In this document: in pieces, positions 34,559 to 43,475 of the stretch
How positions within the stretch are numbered: the stretch's first letter is position 1
Layout: every line of letters begins with the position of its first letter
Assembly (NCBI GenBank): GCA_913056455.1
Contig: CAJXMJ010000002.1
Location: 663,665-727,664, forward strand
Direction: 5' to 3'
DNA length: 64,000 nucleotides
Source: an uncultured Fodinibius sp.
GTDB lineage: Bacteria > Bacteroidota > Rhodothermia > Balneolales > Balneolaceae
The notes under the pieces: generated by a model
Told to the model about the DNA's origin: nothing
Seen by the model: only the letters and a program-made list of their open reading frames with translations
Databases searched by the model: none
Made by a program: the position numbers and the translations under genes

Positions 34559-34888
34559 TTAAACTAAGTTGATGTTTTCTTGAACATACCGCTGAACGAT
34601 CTTTTCGTCCTTAAATCGTTTATAAAACGTGCTTTCCAGTAGCTCATTCGGTTTAAAACGACTTAGATACCGGATATGCGGTTCTGCTTTTTCCATCATT
34701 TCCTCTTCCAGCCCGTACTCACAAAAGAGTTCGTAGTTGTACTCATATTGCTTAATGCTTAACAGAGGAAAGGTATCCTTTTCTATCTGAGCTCGTTTTT
34801 CTATGAACTCTAATTCTTCCTCGTTGGGTTGTGCGTCAACTGTTTCCGCCCCAAATATTTTTTCTAAATCCTTTTGGTTAACCGCCAT
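34559..34888 (-). CDS. hypothetical acidic protein, first gene of antisense cassette
   Basis: A 109-residue acidic protein, predicted helical (EEELEFIEKRAQIEKDTFPLL; FCEYGLEEEMMEKAEPHIRYLSRF). No known domain. It starts the minus-strand trio that interrupts the type I restriction locus, with the promoter in the 245-nt divergent gap before hsdR. Its size and charge would suit an adaptor or inhibitor of the nuclease encoded 9 nt downstream, but this is inference from position only. Confidence 0.6.
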   Translation of the reverse strand: MAVNQKDLEKIFGAETVDAQPNEEELEFIEKRAQIEKDTFPLLSIKQYEYNYELFCEYGLEEEMMEKAEPHIRYLSRFKPNELLESTFYKRFKDEKIVQRYVQENINLV

Positions 34889-35133
34889 ATAAATTTGTTG
34901 GTCTAAAATTAGTTGGTCACTCTATTACTTATACGTTGTAAGTCGAAAATATTTCAACAGATTCGAGGAATCCTAATGTTTATTAGCTATCTCTAATATT
35001 ATTGATCTAAAGAATGGTACAGTTGTAGTAGAACCGCGATCTATAGTTTTACCTGTTTATTAAACATTTTTCCCTTTTATTTACTATAAATATTCATGTG
35101 ATAAGTAGATTTATATAATACTAAAAATATAAC

Positions 35134-38100
35134 ATGAGTGACGTTGGCCAAATAGAGCGTAATACCCAAGACCGTTTAGTTAAGCTATTTCAGAAACGAC
35201 TGGACTATGATTACCTGGGGGATTGGGAAGAGCGGGAGGATAACAGCAATGTAGAAGTAGAGCTGCTTCGCCGCTTTTTGAACCGGCAGGGCTATGATAA
35301 GCCCCTTGTCGAGAAAGCTATATTTGAGTTGGGACGAGCAGCCCAGTCTCAAGCCGACTCGCTCTACAATACGAATAAGGAAGTGTATAGGCTTCTTCGC
35401 TATGGTACCGAGGTACGGGCTTCCCAAGGAGAAAACAAGCAGACGGTTCACTTTATCGACTGGGAAGATCCGCAGAATAATGATTTTGGCATTGCCGAGG
35501 AAGTATCGGTCCGTGGCCAGCATGACAAGCGTCCCGATATAGTGCTTTACGTAAACGGGATTGCAGTTGGAATCCTGGAGCTCAAACGGTCCAAGGTATC
35601 GGTCAATAAAGGGATACGGCAGAACTTGGACAATCAAAAGCCGGAGTTTATTAAATCCTTCTTTAATACCATGCAGTTGGTCATGGCTGGTAATGATACA
35701 GCAGGGCTACGCTATGGTACCGTTGAAACGCCGGAGAAATACTACCAGAAGTGGAAAGAGGATACGGACGAGGAATTTAATTATCTGTTAGATAAGCATG
35801 TGGTCCAGCTATGTAACAAAGAGCGGTTAATAGAGGTCATTCATAATTTTGTTCTCTTCGATGCGGGAACAAAGAAAATATGTCGTCCGCATCAATATTT
35901 TGGCGTTAAAGCCTCCCAGGAGAATGTAAGAAAGCGAGAAGATGGGATCATCTGGCATACTCAGGGAAGTGGCAAAAGTCTGACCATGGTTTGGTTGGCC
36001 CAGTGGATCCGAGAGCATGTAGATGATTCGCGAGTACTGGTCATTACCGACCGTATTGAATTGGACAAGCAAATCGTTCGCGTCTTTGATGATGCCGGAG
36101 AATCGATGGAGCGCGCCGAAAGCGGATCTGACCTGATCGATAAGCTAAATAAAAACGAGTATCCCCTAATTTCCTCACTGGTCCATAAGTTCGGCACCAA
36201 GGATGAGGGAGAGTATGAAAGCTATATCAAAGAGATCCGCCAAAATCTGCCCAAGGATTTTAAAGCCAAAGGGGATATTTATGTTTTTGTAGATGAGTGT
36301 CACCGCACGCAGTCCGGCAAGCTGCACCAAGCTATGAAAACCATCCTGCCGGATGCCATGTTTGTTGGATTTACGGGTACGCCGTTGCTAAAAAATGACA
36401 AAAAGACCAGTCTTGAGGTATTTGGTCCTTACATTCATACCTATAAGTTTGATGAAGCAGTTGAAGACAACGTGGTGCTGGACTTACGCTATGAAGCTCG
36501 GGATATTGATCAGAAGATTACCGACCAACAGAGCATCGACGAGTGGTTCGAAGCAGAAACAAAAGGGTTGAACGATGTGGCGCGGGAAGAACTGATGAAA
36601 CGCTGGGGGACCATGAAGAAGCTGCTCAGCTCGAAAGATCGTTTGCAAAAAATAGTCTATGACGTTGCAAAGGATTTTAATACAAAAAACCGGTTATGTA
36701 CCGGACAAGGTAATGCCTTGCTTGTAGCCAACAGTATCTATGATGCTTGTAAATTCTATGAACTTTTCCAGGATACTTATCTGGCGGATCATTGTGCTAT
36801 TATAACCTCCTACAACCCCAGTATCGATAAGATAAAGGGGGAAAGCACCGGCGCGGGTGAAACCGAGGAGCTCCATAAGTATAAAGTGTATGAGGATATG
36901 CTTGACGGGAAGAGCACTGAGCAGTTCGAGGAAGAGGTCAAAAAGAAATTTGTGAACGAGCCCGCCCAGATGAAGTTGCTCATTGTGGTCGATAAACTGT
37001 TGACCGGCTTCGATGCACCACCGGCCACCTATCTATATATCGATAAACCAATGCAGGATCATGGACTCTTTCAGGCAATTTGTCGTGTAAACCGATTGCA
37101 TGAAGACAAGGAGTACGGTTACGTTGTAGATTATAAGGATTTGTTTAAGAGCCTGGAGCAGTCCATAGCTGACTATACCTCCGAAGCCTTTGAAGGATAT
37201 GATAAGGACGATGTTGAAGGTCTATTAAAAGATCGGTACGAGCAGGCCCGTAATAAACTGGATGAAGCACTGGATGCAGTGGAAGCACTCTGCGAACCTA
37301 TTCATCCCAAAACAACCAAAGAGTTTATCCGATACTTCTGTGGTGATCCCGAAAACGAGGAGGATCTTCAAGAAACCGAAGAGCAACGGACGACGCTATA
37401 TAAGTTGACCTCTTCCCTGATTCGAGCCTATACCGACATTGCCAATGAAATGCTGCGCGCCGGATATACCAAGCAGGAAGCCAAGGAGATTAAAGATCGG
37501 GTACAGTTCTATTCCGACGTTGGTGATGAAGTGAAACATGCCAGTGGTGATTATATCGATCTGAAAACCTATGAACCGGGTATGCGTCAGCTAATCGATA
37601 TGTATATCAGTGCCGAACCCAGCGAGAAGATTTCAGCCCTGGATGATTTGTCGCTTATCGACCTTGTAGTACAACGGGGAGAAGATGCAGTTAATGAATT
37701 GCCCGAAGGAATACGTAACGATCCGGAAGCTGTGGCTGAGACGATTGAAAATAACATCCGTAAGCGTATCATTGAAGAGCGACCAACAAATCCAAAGTAT
37801 TTCGAAAAAATGTCTGATATTTTGGAAGAGTTGATCCTAAAGCGCAAGCAGCAGGCGTTAGATTACAAGAAGTATCTCCAAGAGCTGGTTGAACTGACCA
37901 AAAAAGTCAAGCAACTTGATGGACAAGATTATCCGGAACAGATTAAAACATCTGGGCAGAAAGCCTTGTATGACAACTTGAATAACGATGGTGAGCTTGC
38001 CAAAGTAGTTGATAAAACCGTTAAATATACCGCCAAAGATGGCTGGCGCGACAATAAAATCAAGGAGCGGGAAGTTAAACGAGCGATTAAACGAAAGCTT

Positions 38101-38160
38101 CCAGAGAGTTTTAGCATACAGGAAGTCTTAGATGTAATTAAGAACCAGGATGAATACTGA
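35134..38160 (+). CDS. hsdR: type I restriction enzyme R subunit
   Basis: A 1008-residue HsdR, the translocating and cleaving subunit. The N-terminal nuclease site is RPDIVLYVNG...GILELKRS near residues 132-151 (PD...E-x-K). The SF2 motor has Walker A QGSGKSL near 275, DECHR near 386 and FVGFTGTPL near 411, then motif VI around QAICRVNRLHEDKEYGYVVDY. The C-terminal helical domain of about 300 residues is expected to bind the methylase. It is separated from hsdM and hsdS by the McrBC-like genes and the antisense cassette and has its own upstream region, so restriction and modification subunits need not be expressed together. It overlaps the next gene by 11 nt. The GC level is like hsdM. Confidence 0.95.
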   Translation: MSDVGQIERNTQDRLVKLFQKRLDYDYLGDWEEREDNSNVEVELLRRFLNRQGYDKPLVEKAIFELGRAAQSQADSLYNTNKEVYRLLRYGTEVRASQGENKQTVHFIDWEDPQNNDFGIAEEVSVRGQHDKRPDIVLYVNGIAVGILELKRSKVSVNKGIRQNLDNQKPEFIKSFFNTMQLVMAGNDTAGLRYGTVETPEKYYQKWKEDTDEEFNYLLDKHVVQLCNKERLIEVIHNFVLFDAGTKKICRPHQYFGVKASQENVRKREDGIIWHTQGSGKSLTMVWLAQWIREHVDDSRVLVITDRIELDKQIVRVFDDAGESMERAESGSDLIDKLNKNEYPLISSLVHKFGTKDEGEYESYIKEIRQNLPKDFKAKGDIYVFVDECHRTQSGKLHQAMKTILPDAMFVGFTGTPLLKNDKKTSLEVFGPYIHTYKFDEAVEDNVVLDLRYEARDIDQKITDQQSIDEWFEAETKGLNDVAREELMKRWGTMKKLLSSKDRLQKIVYDVAKDFNTKNRLCTGQGNALLVANSIYDACKFYELFQDTYLADHCAIITSYNPSIDKIKGESTGAGETEELHKYKVYEDMLDGKSTEQFEEEVKKKFVNEPAQMKLLIVVDKLLTGFDAPPATYLYIDKPMQDHGLFQAICRVNRLHEDKEYGYVVDYKDLFKSLEQSIADYTSEAFEGYDKDDVEGLLKDRYEQARNKLDEALDAVEALCEPIHPKTTKEFIRYFCGDPENEEDLQETEEQRTTLYKLTSSLIRAYTDIANEMLRAGYTKQEAKEIKDRVQFYSDVGDEVKHASGDYIDLKTYEPGMRQLIDMYISAEPSEKISALDDLSLIDLVVQRGEDAVNELPEGIRNDPEAVAETIENNIRKRIIEERPTNPKYFEKMSDILEELILKRKQQALDYKKYLQELVELTKKVKQLDGQDYPEQIKTSGQKALYDNLNNDGELAKVVDKTVKYTAKDGWRDNKIKEREVKRAIKRKLPESFSIQEVLDVIKNQDEY

Positions 38161-38857
38161 GCAAACACAAATAACTGTTTCTGGCATTGACATAGATGTC
38201 ATTAAAAAAGACATCAAGAACATGCACCTGTCGGTCCATCCGCCTACGGGACGGGTACGTATCTCCAGTCCCAAGGAAATGGAAACGAAGTCTATTCGAC
38301 TGTTTGCTGTTTCGAAACTCGGCTGGATCAAGAAGCATATTCGGAATATGCAGGAGCAAAATCGTCAGCCGGAACGAGAATATATCCAGCGGGAAAGTCA
38401 TTACTTTCAGGGTCAACGGTATTTGTTAAATATTATAGAACATGATGCCCCACCAAAGGTTGGGATCCGCAATAAAAAGTACATGGATCTGTATGTACGG
38501 CCCGGTAGTGACAAAGAGAAAAAGAAAGAAATTATCAAAGAGTTTTACCGGTCTGAGTTAAAAGAGCAGATCCCTCCACTTATTGAAAAATGGGAAGAAA
38601 AAATGGGAGTCCAGGTGAACGACTGGATCGTTCGCCAGATGAAAACGAAATGGGGATCATGCAACACCGATGAGGGACGCATCATACTTAACCTGGAGCT
38701 GGCAAAAAAGGCTCCAGAATGCTTGGAGTATGTCATGGTACATGAGATGGTCCATTTGCAAGAACGGCTCCACACGAAGCGATTTAAGGCTCTCTTGGAT
38801 AAATATATGCCCAGCTGGAAGGAACGGCGCGAGGAGTTGAATGAGCTGGTGTTTTAG
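38150..38857 (+). CDS. YgjP-like metallopeptidase (DUF45 family)
   Basis: A 235-residue protein whose ATG lies in the last codons of hsdR. The zinc site HEMVH (H198, E199, H202) is followed by a helix with the third ligand region (LHTKRFKALLDKYMPSW). VRQMKTKWGSCNTDEGRIILNLEL is the typical strand-turn segment of the YgjP/DUF45 family. These proteins frequently sit next to hsdR genes, and a protease role on a restriction or phage component is suspected but unproven. The N-terminal beta domain (about 1-90, ITVSGIDIDVIKKDIKNMHLSVHPPTGRVRIS) is also typical. Confidence 0.88.
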   Translation: MNTEQTQITVSGIDIDVIKKDIKNMHLSVHPPTGRVRISSPKEMETKSIRLFAVSKLGWIKKHIRNMQEQNRQPEREYIQRESHYFQGQRYLLNIIEHDAPPKVGIRNKKYMDLYVRPGSDKEKKKEIIKEFYRSELKEQIPPLIEKWEEKMGVQVNDWIVRQMKTKWGSCNTDEGRIILNLELAKKAPECLEYVMVHEMVHLQERLHTKRFKALLDKYMPSWKERREELNELVF

Positions 38858-38869
38858 TATAAAATGTTA

Positions 38870-39997
38870 TTAAACATTTTCAATCTTTGAGATATACCAT
38901 TCGTAAACTGTGAAAAAGTGATTTAGATTTTCATCGTCTGTTAAATTTGTAAAGGGAATGGTAGGTCTTTTGGTAATATTTGATTCTGGAATATTTACAT
39001 CCGTAATCTTATTTAGCTTTTTAAGAAGCTCCAATCTCAAATCTTTAGAGTTAAAGGGTTGTTTGTTAGCATACCATTGGAAATAAATCTCAACCTCACT
39101 GCTGGTCCAAACTGCAAAAGCTTGGTGTTTTATATCGTTTCTAAAGAATTGCGGGACAAATGATCCTCTTGTTTTACCTTTTCCGAACCAAATATTGTCT
39201 GCTTTTTGCTGAGCCCAATTGAATAATTTTCGCGCAACTTGAACTTCTTTTTCTGGGGCGTCCTCACTTAGAACTTTGAAGAAGCGTTCCTTAGTCCAAT
39301 TATCTCTACGACTATAAGAGGAACTTTTACGTTTTTGGGCCTCACTGGTGTTTCCATATATAGAGGGTACAAGAGTTTGGAGGCCATCTGATTTATATTG
39401 TTTTATTTCCAAAGCTAAAACAGTGGCCGGATCCATCTGCTCGTTTACAAACTCAACAATTCGTTTTAATTCTATAGGTATTTCATCAGCCAGAAATATC
39501 ATTCGAATTTTACCAGCTGTTAAATTTGTTTTCACTTGATCCCAATACGTTTCATAGTCAGTATCAAAAGCATTTCGTATTAATTGTTCTGGATCTTCAT
39601 TGGTGTTTTCACAACGGGTTTCCAGAATGGATATAATCTGCTCGATAGGCCAGTATGTAATTGCATTAGCCGCATAGTCAAACATTTGGCCAACAACTTC
39701 TCTCCGAATACGAGTATCAGAACTTCTTTTAACTTCTACTAATGTTGGAATGCCATCCTGATCCAGAAAAAGATGATCAAGTGACCAGCGATTGCCTCCG
39801 TCTTCTTCACCCGGTACGCCAACTTCTCGATCTACTAACAGCCATGATCTGGGTTCTTCGGGATTAATCAATTTTCCGGAAAGTAGATTAGGATAGTTTT
39901 CGAGTAGCTCTTGGAAAATATCTTCACTTTGAAAATCAGTTTCCTCAAGTTCTACTAATTCATTTTTTTCATTGATTAGAAATATCCCTGTAGGCAT
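38870..39997 (-). CDS. PD-(D/E)XK nuclease family protein
   Basis: A 375-residue protein. Residues 70-110 contain SLDHLFLDQDGIPTLVEVKRSSD, giving D74 and E88-V-K90, followed by a helix with REVVGQMFDYA (Gln104/Tyr108) as in many restriction-like nucleases. Residues 110-375 are unrecognised, with a polar linker near 225-235 and a C-terminal part (AFAVWTSSEVEIYFQWY) that looks like a beta domain. It is convergent with the metallopeptidase gene, 12 nt apart, and followed upstream on the same strand by a small membrane protein and a RAMA-domain protein. It may be a solitary restriction or anti-phage nuclease; the target is unknown. Confidence 0.78.
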   Translation of the reverse strand: MPTGIFLINEKNELVELEETDFQSEDIFQELLENYPNLLSGKLINPEEPRSWLLVDREVGVPGEEDGGNRWSLDHLFLDQDGIPTLVEVKRSSDTRIRREVVGQMFDYAANAITYWPIEQIISILETRCENTNEDPEQLIRNAFDTDYETYWDQVKTNLTAGKIRMIFLADEIPIELKRIVEFVNEQMDPATVLALEIKQYKSDGLQTLVPSIYGNTSEAQKRKSSSYSRRDNWTKERFFKVLSEDAPEKEVQVARKLFNWAQQKADNIWFGKGKTRGSFVPQFFRNDIKHQAFAVWTSSEVEIYFQWYANKQPFNSKDLRLELLKKLNKITDVNIPESNITKRPTIPFTNLTDDENLNHFFTVYEWYISKIENV

Positions 39998-40034
39998 AAA
40001 TTATGTTTTTGGGTTTAATAAGATTTTAAGAATC

Positions 40035-40202
40035 CTACTTATAGTCTTCTATTATTTTTGCAATAGGATCTAACGATCCATTCGGATCCGTTATAATATT
40101 TTGCTGTATCTCTGCTGCAAGCTCCCGTTTACCTCTTGTCATACCGAAAGCCATTCCAATTACGAAACCAATACAAAATGCGGCTCCTATCAAATAATAC
40201 AT
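40035..40202 (-). CDS. very small single-helix membrane protein
   Basis: A 55-codon frame from ATG 40202 to TAG 40035-40037. The N-terminal helix (YYLIGAAFCIGFVIGMAFGM) would span the membrane and is followed by a basic turn (TRGKRELAAEI) and an acidic tail (DPIAKIIEDYK). Composition and reading frame look genuine although it is short. It lies 35 nt after the RAMA-domain gene on the same strand and 37 nt before the PD-(D/E)XK gene, so the three are probably one unit. Function unknown. Confidence 0.55.
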   Translation of the reverse strand: MYYLIGAAFCIGFVIGMAFGMTRGKRELAAEIQQNIITDPNGSLDPIAKIIEDYK

Positions 40203-40237
40203 TACTATAGAGTTTAATATTGGTTAGGTTTCTAACA

Positions 40238-41176
40238 TTAATTTCTTTCTTCTTTTTGGAGATATTCTTCTCGTAAATCTGCAATAAGGTTACCCTCCTT
40301 TGTTTTCCAACTTGTCCAACCATTAACTGTTTGACGATCACTACCCGCATCTTGAATACCTGCTAATGCAGCATAGCTCGGACTGCTAAATTTTTGGCCC
40401 AGTAACTCTAACGATCCGTCATCATGAACCAAAGCTGAATATTGTTTTTGCTCACCATTTCTGGGTTTGTAGTCCATAATTAATTCTTCATTTACTGAAA
40501 TTAATCCTGTCTCAATTAGATCTGAAATTGACACATCATATCTTGTAATTTCCTGTCCTGATTCATCAACTCCTTCTTCTTTTTCGGTGTCAACTTCTGG
40601 TTTGAACTCCTCTGGAAATTCATAAACAACGTTTGATGAGTTTTTAAACTCTACAAACTTCGAGATAACCCAGAGCTTAACATTATATTTTAACGTTCTT
40701 GCCCATTCTTTTAAGTCAGAAGAAATGTTATCAATCGGAACACCAATGACTGGTTCCTTTTCTAAAATATCTTGGATAACCTTTCTAACATTTAGTTCTT
40801 TAATTCCAAGCTCCTGAAATTTTTCTTTGGTTGTTTCATCACTTGAATAAGTTTCAACAGCTAAATCTTGAATAACTTTTTTTGAATAGGGTTGTAGAGA
40901 GGCAATAACTTGTTTGGAAACTTGTGGCGCAATATGATTCCAAACTGTGTGATGTAACAACTCAGCTTCAACTAAATACCATTTATGGGATGCTAAATCT
41001 ATGGCAAACCCATCGGGGATAGTTCCTGCACCATCACCTGTTTTAATTTTCTTTTTGGGTAAATAAATAGAAGAAGGGCCAAAAATATGCTCGTAATTAT
41101 CTATGATGACTTGTTCAAGTTCAGCCTCATTGTCAAATGGTGACTTGATGAATTTTCTGTCGTTTAAAATCAGCAT
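40238..41176 (-). CDS. PD-(D/E)XK-like protein with C-terminal RAMA domain
   Basis: A 312-residue two-domain protein. Residues about 15-130 show a restriction-like fold, TIPDGFAIDLASHKWYLVEAELL, giving D55 and E70-x-E72; the Glu in place of Lys is a tolerated but weaker catalytic variant. Residues about 235-305 match a RAMA domain (YSALVHDDGSLELLGQKF, SSPSYAALAGI, TVNGWTSWKT), which is found attached to adenine methylases and nucleases and is thought to read modified DNA. Together they suggest a modification-dependent nuclease or reader. It begins a minus-strand unit with the small membrane protein and the nuclease at 38870. Confidence 0.75.
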   Translation of the reverse strand: MLILNDRKFIKSPFDNEAELEQVIIDNYEHIFGPSSIYLPKKKIKTGDGAGTIPDGFAIDLASHKWYLVEAELLHHTVWNHIAPQVSKQVIASLQPYSKKVIQDLAVETYSSDETTKEKFQELGIKELNVRKVIQDILEKEPVIGVPIDNISSDLKEWARTLKYNVKLWVISKFVEFKNSSNVVYEFPEEFKPEVDTEKEEGVDESGQEITRYDVSISDLIETGLISVNEELIMDYKPRNGEQKQYSALVHDDGSLELLGQKFSSPSYAALAGIQDAGSDRQTVNGWTSWKTKEGNLIADLREEYLQKEERN

Positions 41177-41348
41177 TGGGCAGTGGTTGATTTAACTTTG
41201 ATCTAAAAGTGCTTTATAGGCTTAAATGGTAGGTACCGGGGTGTTGAAAAGAATGCATAGGAAAGAGTAACCAATAATAGATAAGTAGGCAAGAATGGGT
41301 GAGGCCTGTTTATGTAAAGCTCCTTTTAAAAGGGTTAGCGAAGTTAAT

Positions 41349-42590
41349 TTAAATTAGGGTATTACTTTCAATAAAAGACAATAAATTTAATTTGTCTGAC
41401 CGCCCATTATAGTATTCTGTAAATACTTTTAGATTGAAGATTATAGCTCCTTCACTCTCTTCTTTATAGTTTATTACTTCAATTTCTAATTTCTCAAATT
41501 TTGTGTTCAACATTGCAACTCTTGTTACAATATGATTTAGGCAGCGGCTCAATTTAGGTGCAGGAACTTCTTTTGAAAATCGTTTACCATCAATGTTTCC
41601 AAATACTTGGGAAGGGCTGTCAAAACCTGATCTTTTCTTAGCAATACATTTTATCTTACTTTCACCTGTTATTATTTCAATATTCTCAGCTACAAGATCA
41701 TTTTCTGAAATAATATTTGAGACTAATTGAATTACGCGTCGGTCAGTTAGATCTTTTGTTGGGCCAAGGTTAAGCTCTTCTTGTTTATCAAAAACAAATA
41801 GACTAAGTGCAGCTGCTTGGGCTATAAAATTTAATTCTAAGGCATTCGTAATATTCTTAAATCTTGTGAATGTTATTTTCTTAGAGTTATTCCTATCTAT
41901 GAACTTTATATCATTTTGGGTCCCATATTCGAAGCTCTTATGGCTTATAGAATTTCTTATGAGTTTATCCACCCCCAAGCAAAGTAGATCTATGTCGTTT
42001 TGTAAATCGTCCGTTGGATGTTCTAATATTTTTTTGGATTTATAGGACAGATCATCCTTAAAGTGTTTTTCAATGGGAGCATTTGCATCTCTTTTATGTT
42101 CAAATATAACATCAAGACCAAAGACTGGTAAGGTAATAGTGTGTTTTACCAAAAACTCATAAAGCGTATGATATTTATCCATTAAAGCCTTGAATCGAAC
42201 CTCAATGTCTGCATCTTCCACCTTTTCTAACTGTACAATACTATGATGGAGGTCTTCTTGTCCCTCCATGATTCTGCTCATTGTTGTGTTATAACCCTCA
42301 ACAATTTCATCCCTTTTTCCAAGTCCAAATAGTAAATTCAGAACTTCAATATATGCCCTTATTATATTCTCCCAATCCTCAAGAGGATCTTTTTTGCTAT
42401 GAAAAAGGGTTTGGGCAGATTGGTATCCTGCTACAATACTTGGTAGTAAGTTTTCAGGAATTTCATCAAGATCACGATCAAATAAATCTTGGATGCGTTC
42501 TTTTATGTCAGGTAGCATTAGTAAAAAAGGAAGTACTGTATGCTCCCTTTCAAATGATTTCTTGTTTCTGTTGTAATAAGGAAGACTCAT
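41349..42590 (-). CDS. large helical protein with HEPN-like RX4H motif
   Basis: A 413-residue, largely helical soluble protein. DLLCLGVDKLIRNSISHKSFEYG carries RNSISH (Arg, Asn, three residues, His), the Rx4H motif expected on the third helix of HEPN ribonucleases and common in abortive-infection proteins. The surrounding helices, including a hydrophobic one (LNFIAQAAALSLFVF), fit that fold. The N-terminal 150 residues (DIKERIQDLFDRDLDEIPENLLPS...) and the C-terminal 110 residues are not recognised. It is a single-gene unit. The HEPN call is motif-based; a toxin or RNase role is inference. Confidence 0.55.
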   Translation of the reverse strand: MSLPYYNRNKKSFEREHTVLPFLLMLPDIKERIQDLFDRDLDEIPENLLPSIVAGYQSAQTLFHSKKDPLEDWENIIRAYIEVLNLLFGLGKRDEIVEGYNTTMSRIMEGQEDLHHSIVQLEKVEDADIEVRFKALMDKYHTLYEFLVKHTITLPVFGLDVIFEHKRDANAPIEKHFKDDLSYKSKKILEHPTDDLQNDIDLLCLGVDKLIRNSISHKSFEYGTQNDIKFIDRNNSKKITFTRFKNITNALELNFIAQAAALSLFVFDKQEELNLGPTKDLTDRRVIQLVSNIISENDLVAENIEIITGESKIKCIAKKRSGFDSPSQVFGNIDGKRFSKEVPAPKLSRCLNHIVTRVAMLNTKFEKLEIEVINYKEESEGAIIFNLKVFTEYYNGRSDKLNLLSFIESNTLI

Positions 42591-42805
42591 GATGAAATTT
42601 TGTTTATCTAATCAGTCTTATTGAGATAAAATGAATGTTATTCATTGTGTTCGTAATATCCTAAAAGCCTTTTTTAGAATTATATATCAAAAAATAGTCA
42701 CATTCTTTGGTTGATTCGAGTACATCCTAATACAGGTGTTGAAATATTTATTTAATCCATTAGGCCTGACGAGAAATAGATATACAATAATTTGAATTAC
42801 AAGTA
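42591..42805. other. divergent spacer
   Basis: AT-rich region between the HEPN-like gene and the HTH gene. No gene; promoters for both are presumed. Confidence 0.4.
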
Positions 42806-43051
42806 ATGAATGTATTTATCTCAACAAAAGAAGAGTTTGAAGGAGCAATCTATAAAGCCATTAGAGAAGCAACCAAGAGGCAATGGTTAACAACTAATGA
42901 AGTAATGGAGATGCTTCAATGTTCACGCCGACACATTCAATATTTAAGGGATAGCCGTCAGATTCAATTCTCACAGAATGGTCGTACTATTCGATATAAA
43001 ATTGAAGATGTTGAGGCTTTTTTGAACGGTAGAAAAGTAAACAAAAATTGA
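42806..43051 (+). CDS. excisionase-like helix-turn-helix protein
   Basis: An 81-residue HTH_17-type protein: WLTTNEVMEMLQCSRRHIQYLRDSRQI, then a wing IQFSQNGRTIRYKIEDVEAFLNGRKV. This MerR/Xis-like fold is common in excisionases and small regulators of mobile elements. It lies near the right end of the element, opposite the AlpA-like protein at the left end. Either could be the directionality factor. The N-terminal 28 residues form a predicted amphipathic helix. Confidence 0.75.
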   Translation: MNVFISTKEEFEGAIYKAIREATKRQWLTTNEVMEMLQCSRRHIQYLRDSRQIQFSQNGRTIRYKIEDVEAFLNGRKVNKN

Positions 43052-43062
43052 ACATCTATTTA

Positions 43063-43449
43063 CTATCGTACGAAAGGCCAATGGCGAATCCTCTCATATT
43101 CTTCTCCGGATCCGAAAATCAAGAATACAGCAACCAGGACGGCAAGAATTATAGCGAGTAGTGATAAAACGGGATGGTCGTCTAGGAATGGGAATATGGA
43201 AAATACAGTCGTTATTAGGACACCGATAAATGCTAACAGGTAAAACAATCCTATTATTAATAGTGGTATTATAAAGAATATGAATCCTAATCCCAGAATA
43301 GGGTTAGGGAATGAAAAATCAGCAATTTCAACTGTTGGTCCTGAATAAAACGCACCAATAAGTATCATTACAAAGCCAGTAATGAAAAGAAATATAAGAG
43401 ATCTACTTACATACTTTTTTGCCTTATTTTTCAACTTCGCATAATTCAT
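43063..43449 (-). CDS. multi-helix membrane protein, unknown
   Basis: A 128-residue hydrophobic protein with three to four membrane segments (about 16-34, 48-75, 78-90, 96-115). A basic N-terminus (KLKNKAKKYVSRS) precedes them and the protein ends GSGEEYERIRHWPFVR. It follows the coiled-coil membrane protein by 26 nt in a two-gene unit. No family is recognised. Confidence 0.6.
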   Translation of the reverse strand: MNYAKLKNKAKKYVSRSLIFLFITGFVMILIGAFYSGPTVEIADFSFPNPILGLGFIFFIIPLLIIGLFYLLAFIGVLITTVFSIFPFLDDHPVLSLLAIILAVLVAVFLIFGSGEEYERIRHWPFVR

Positions 43450-43475
43450 TAATAGCAGCTATTCTAATAAACCAG

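Noticed and set aside
40129-40350. A 73-codon minus-strand frame
   Set aside because: It overlaps the C-terminus of the RAMA-domain gene in another frame and the more convincing 55-codon membrane protein gene at 40035-40202.
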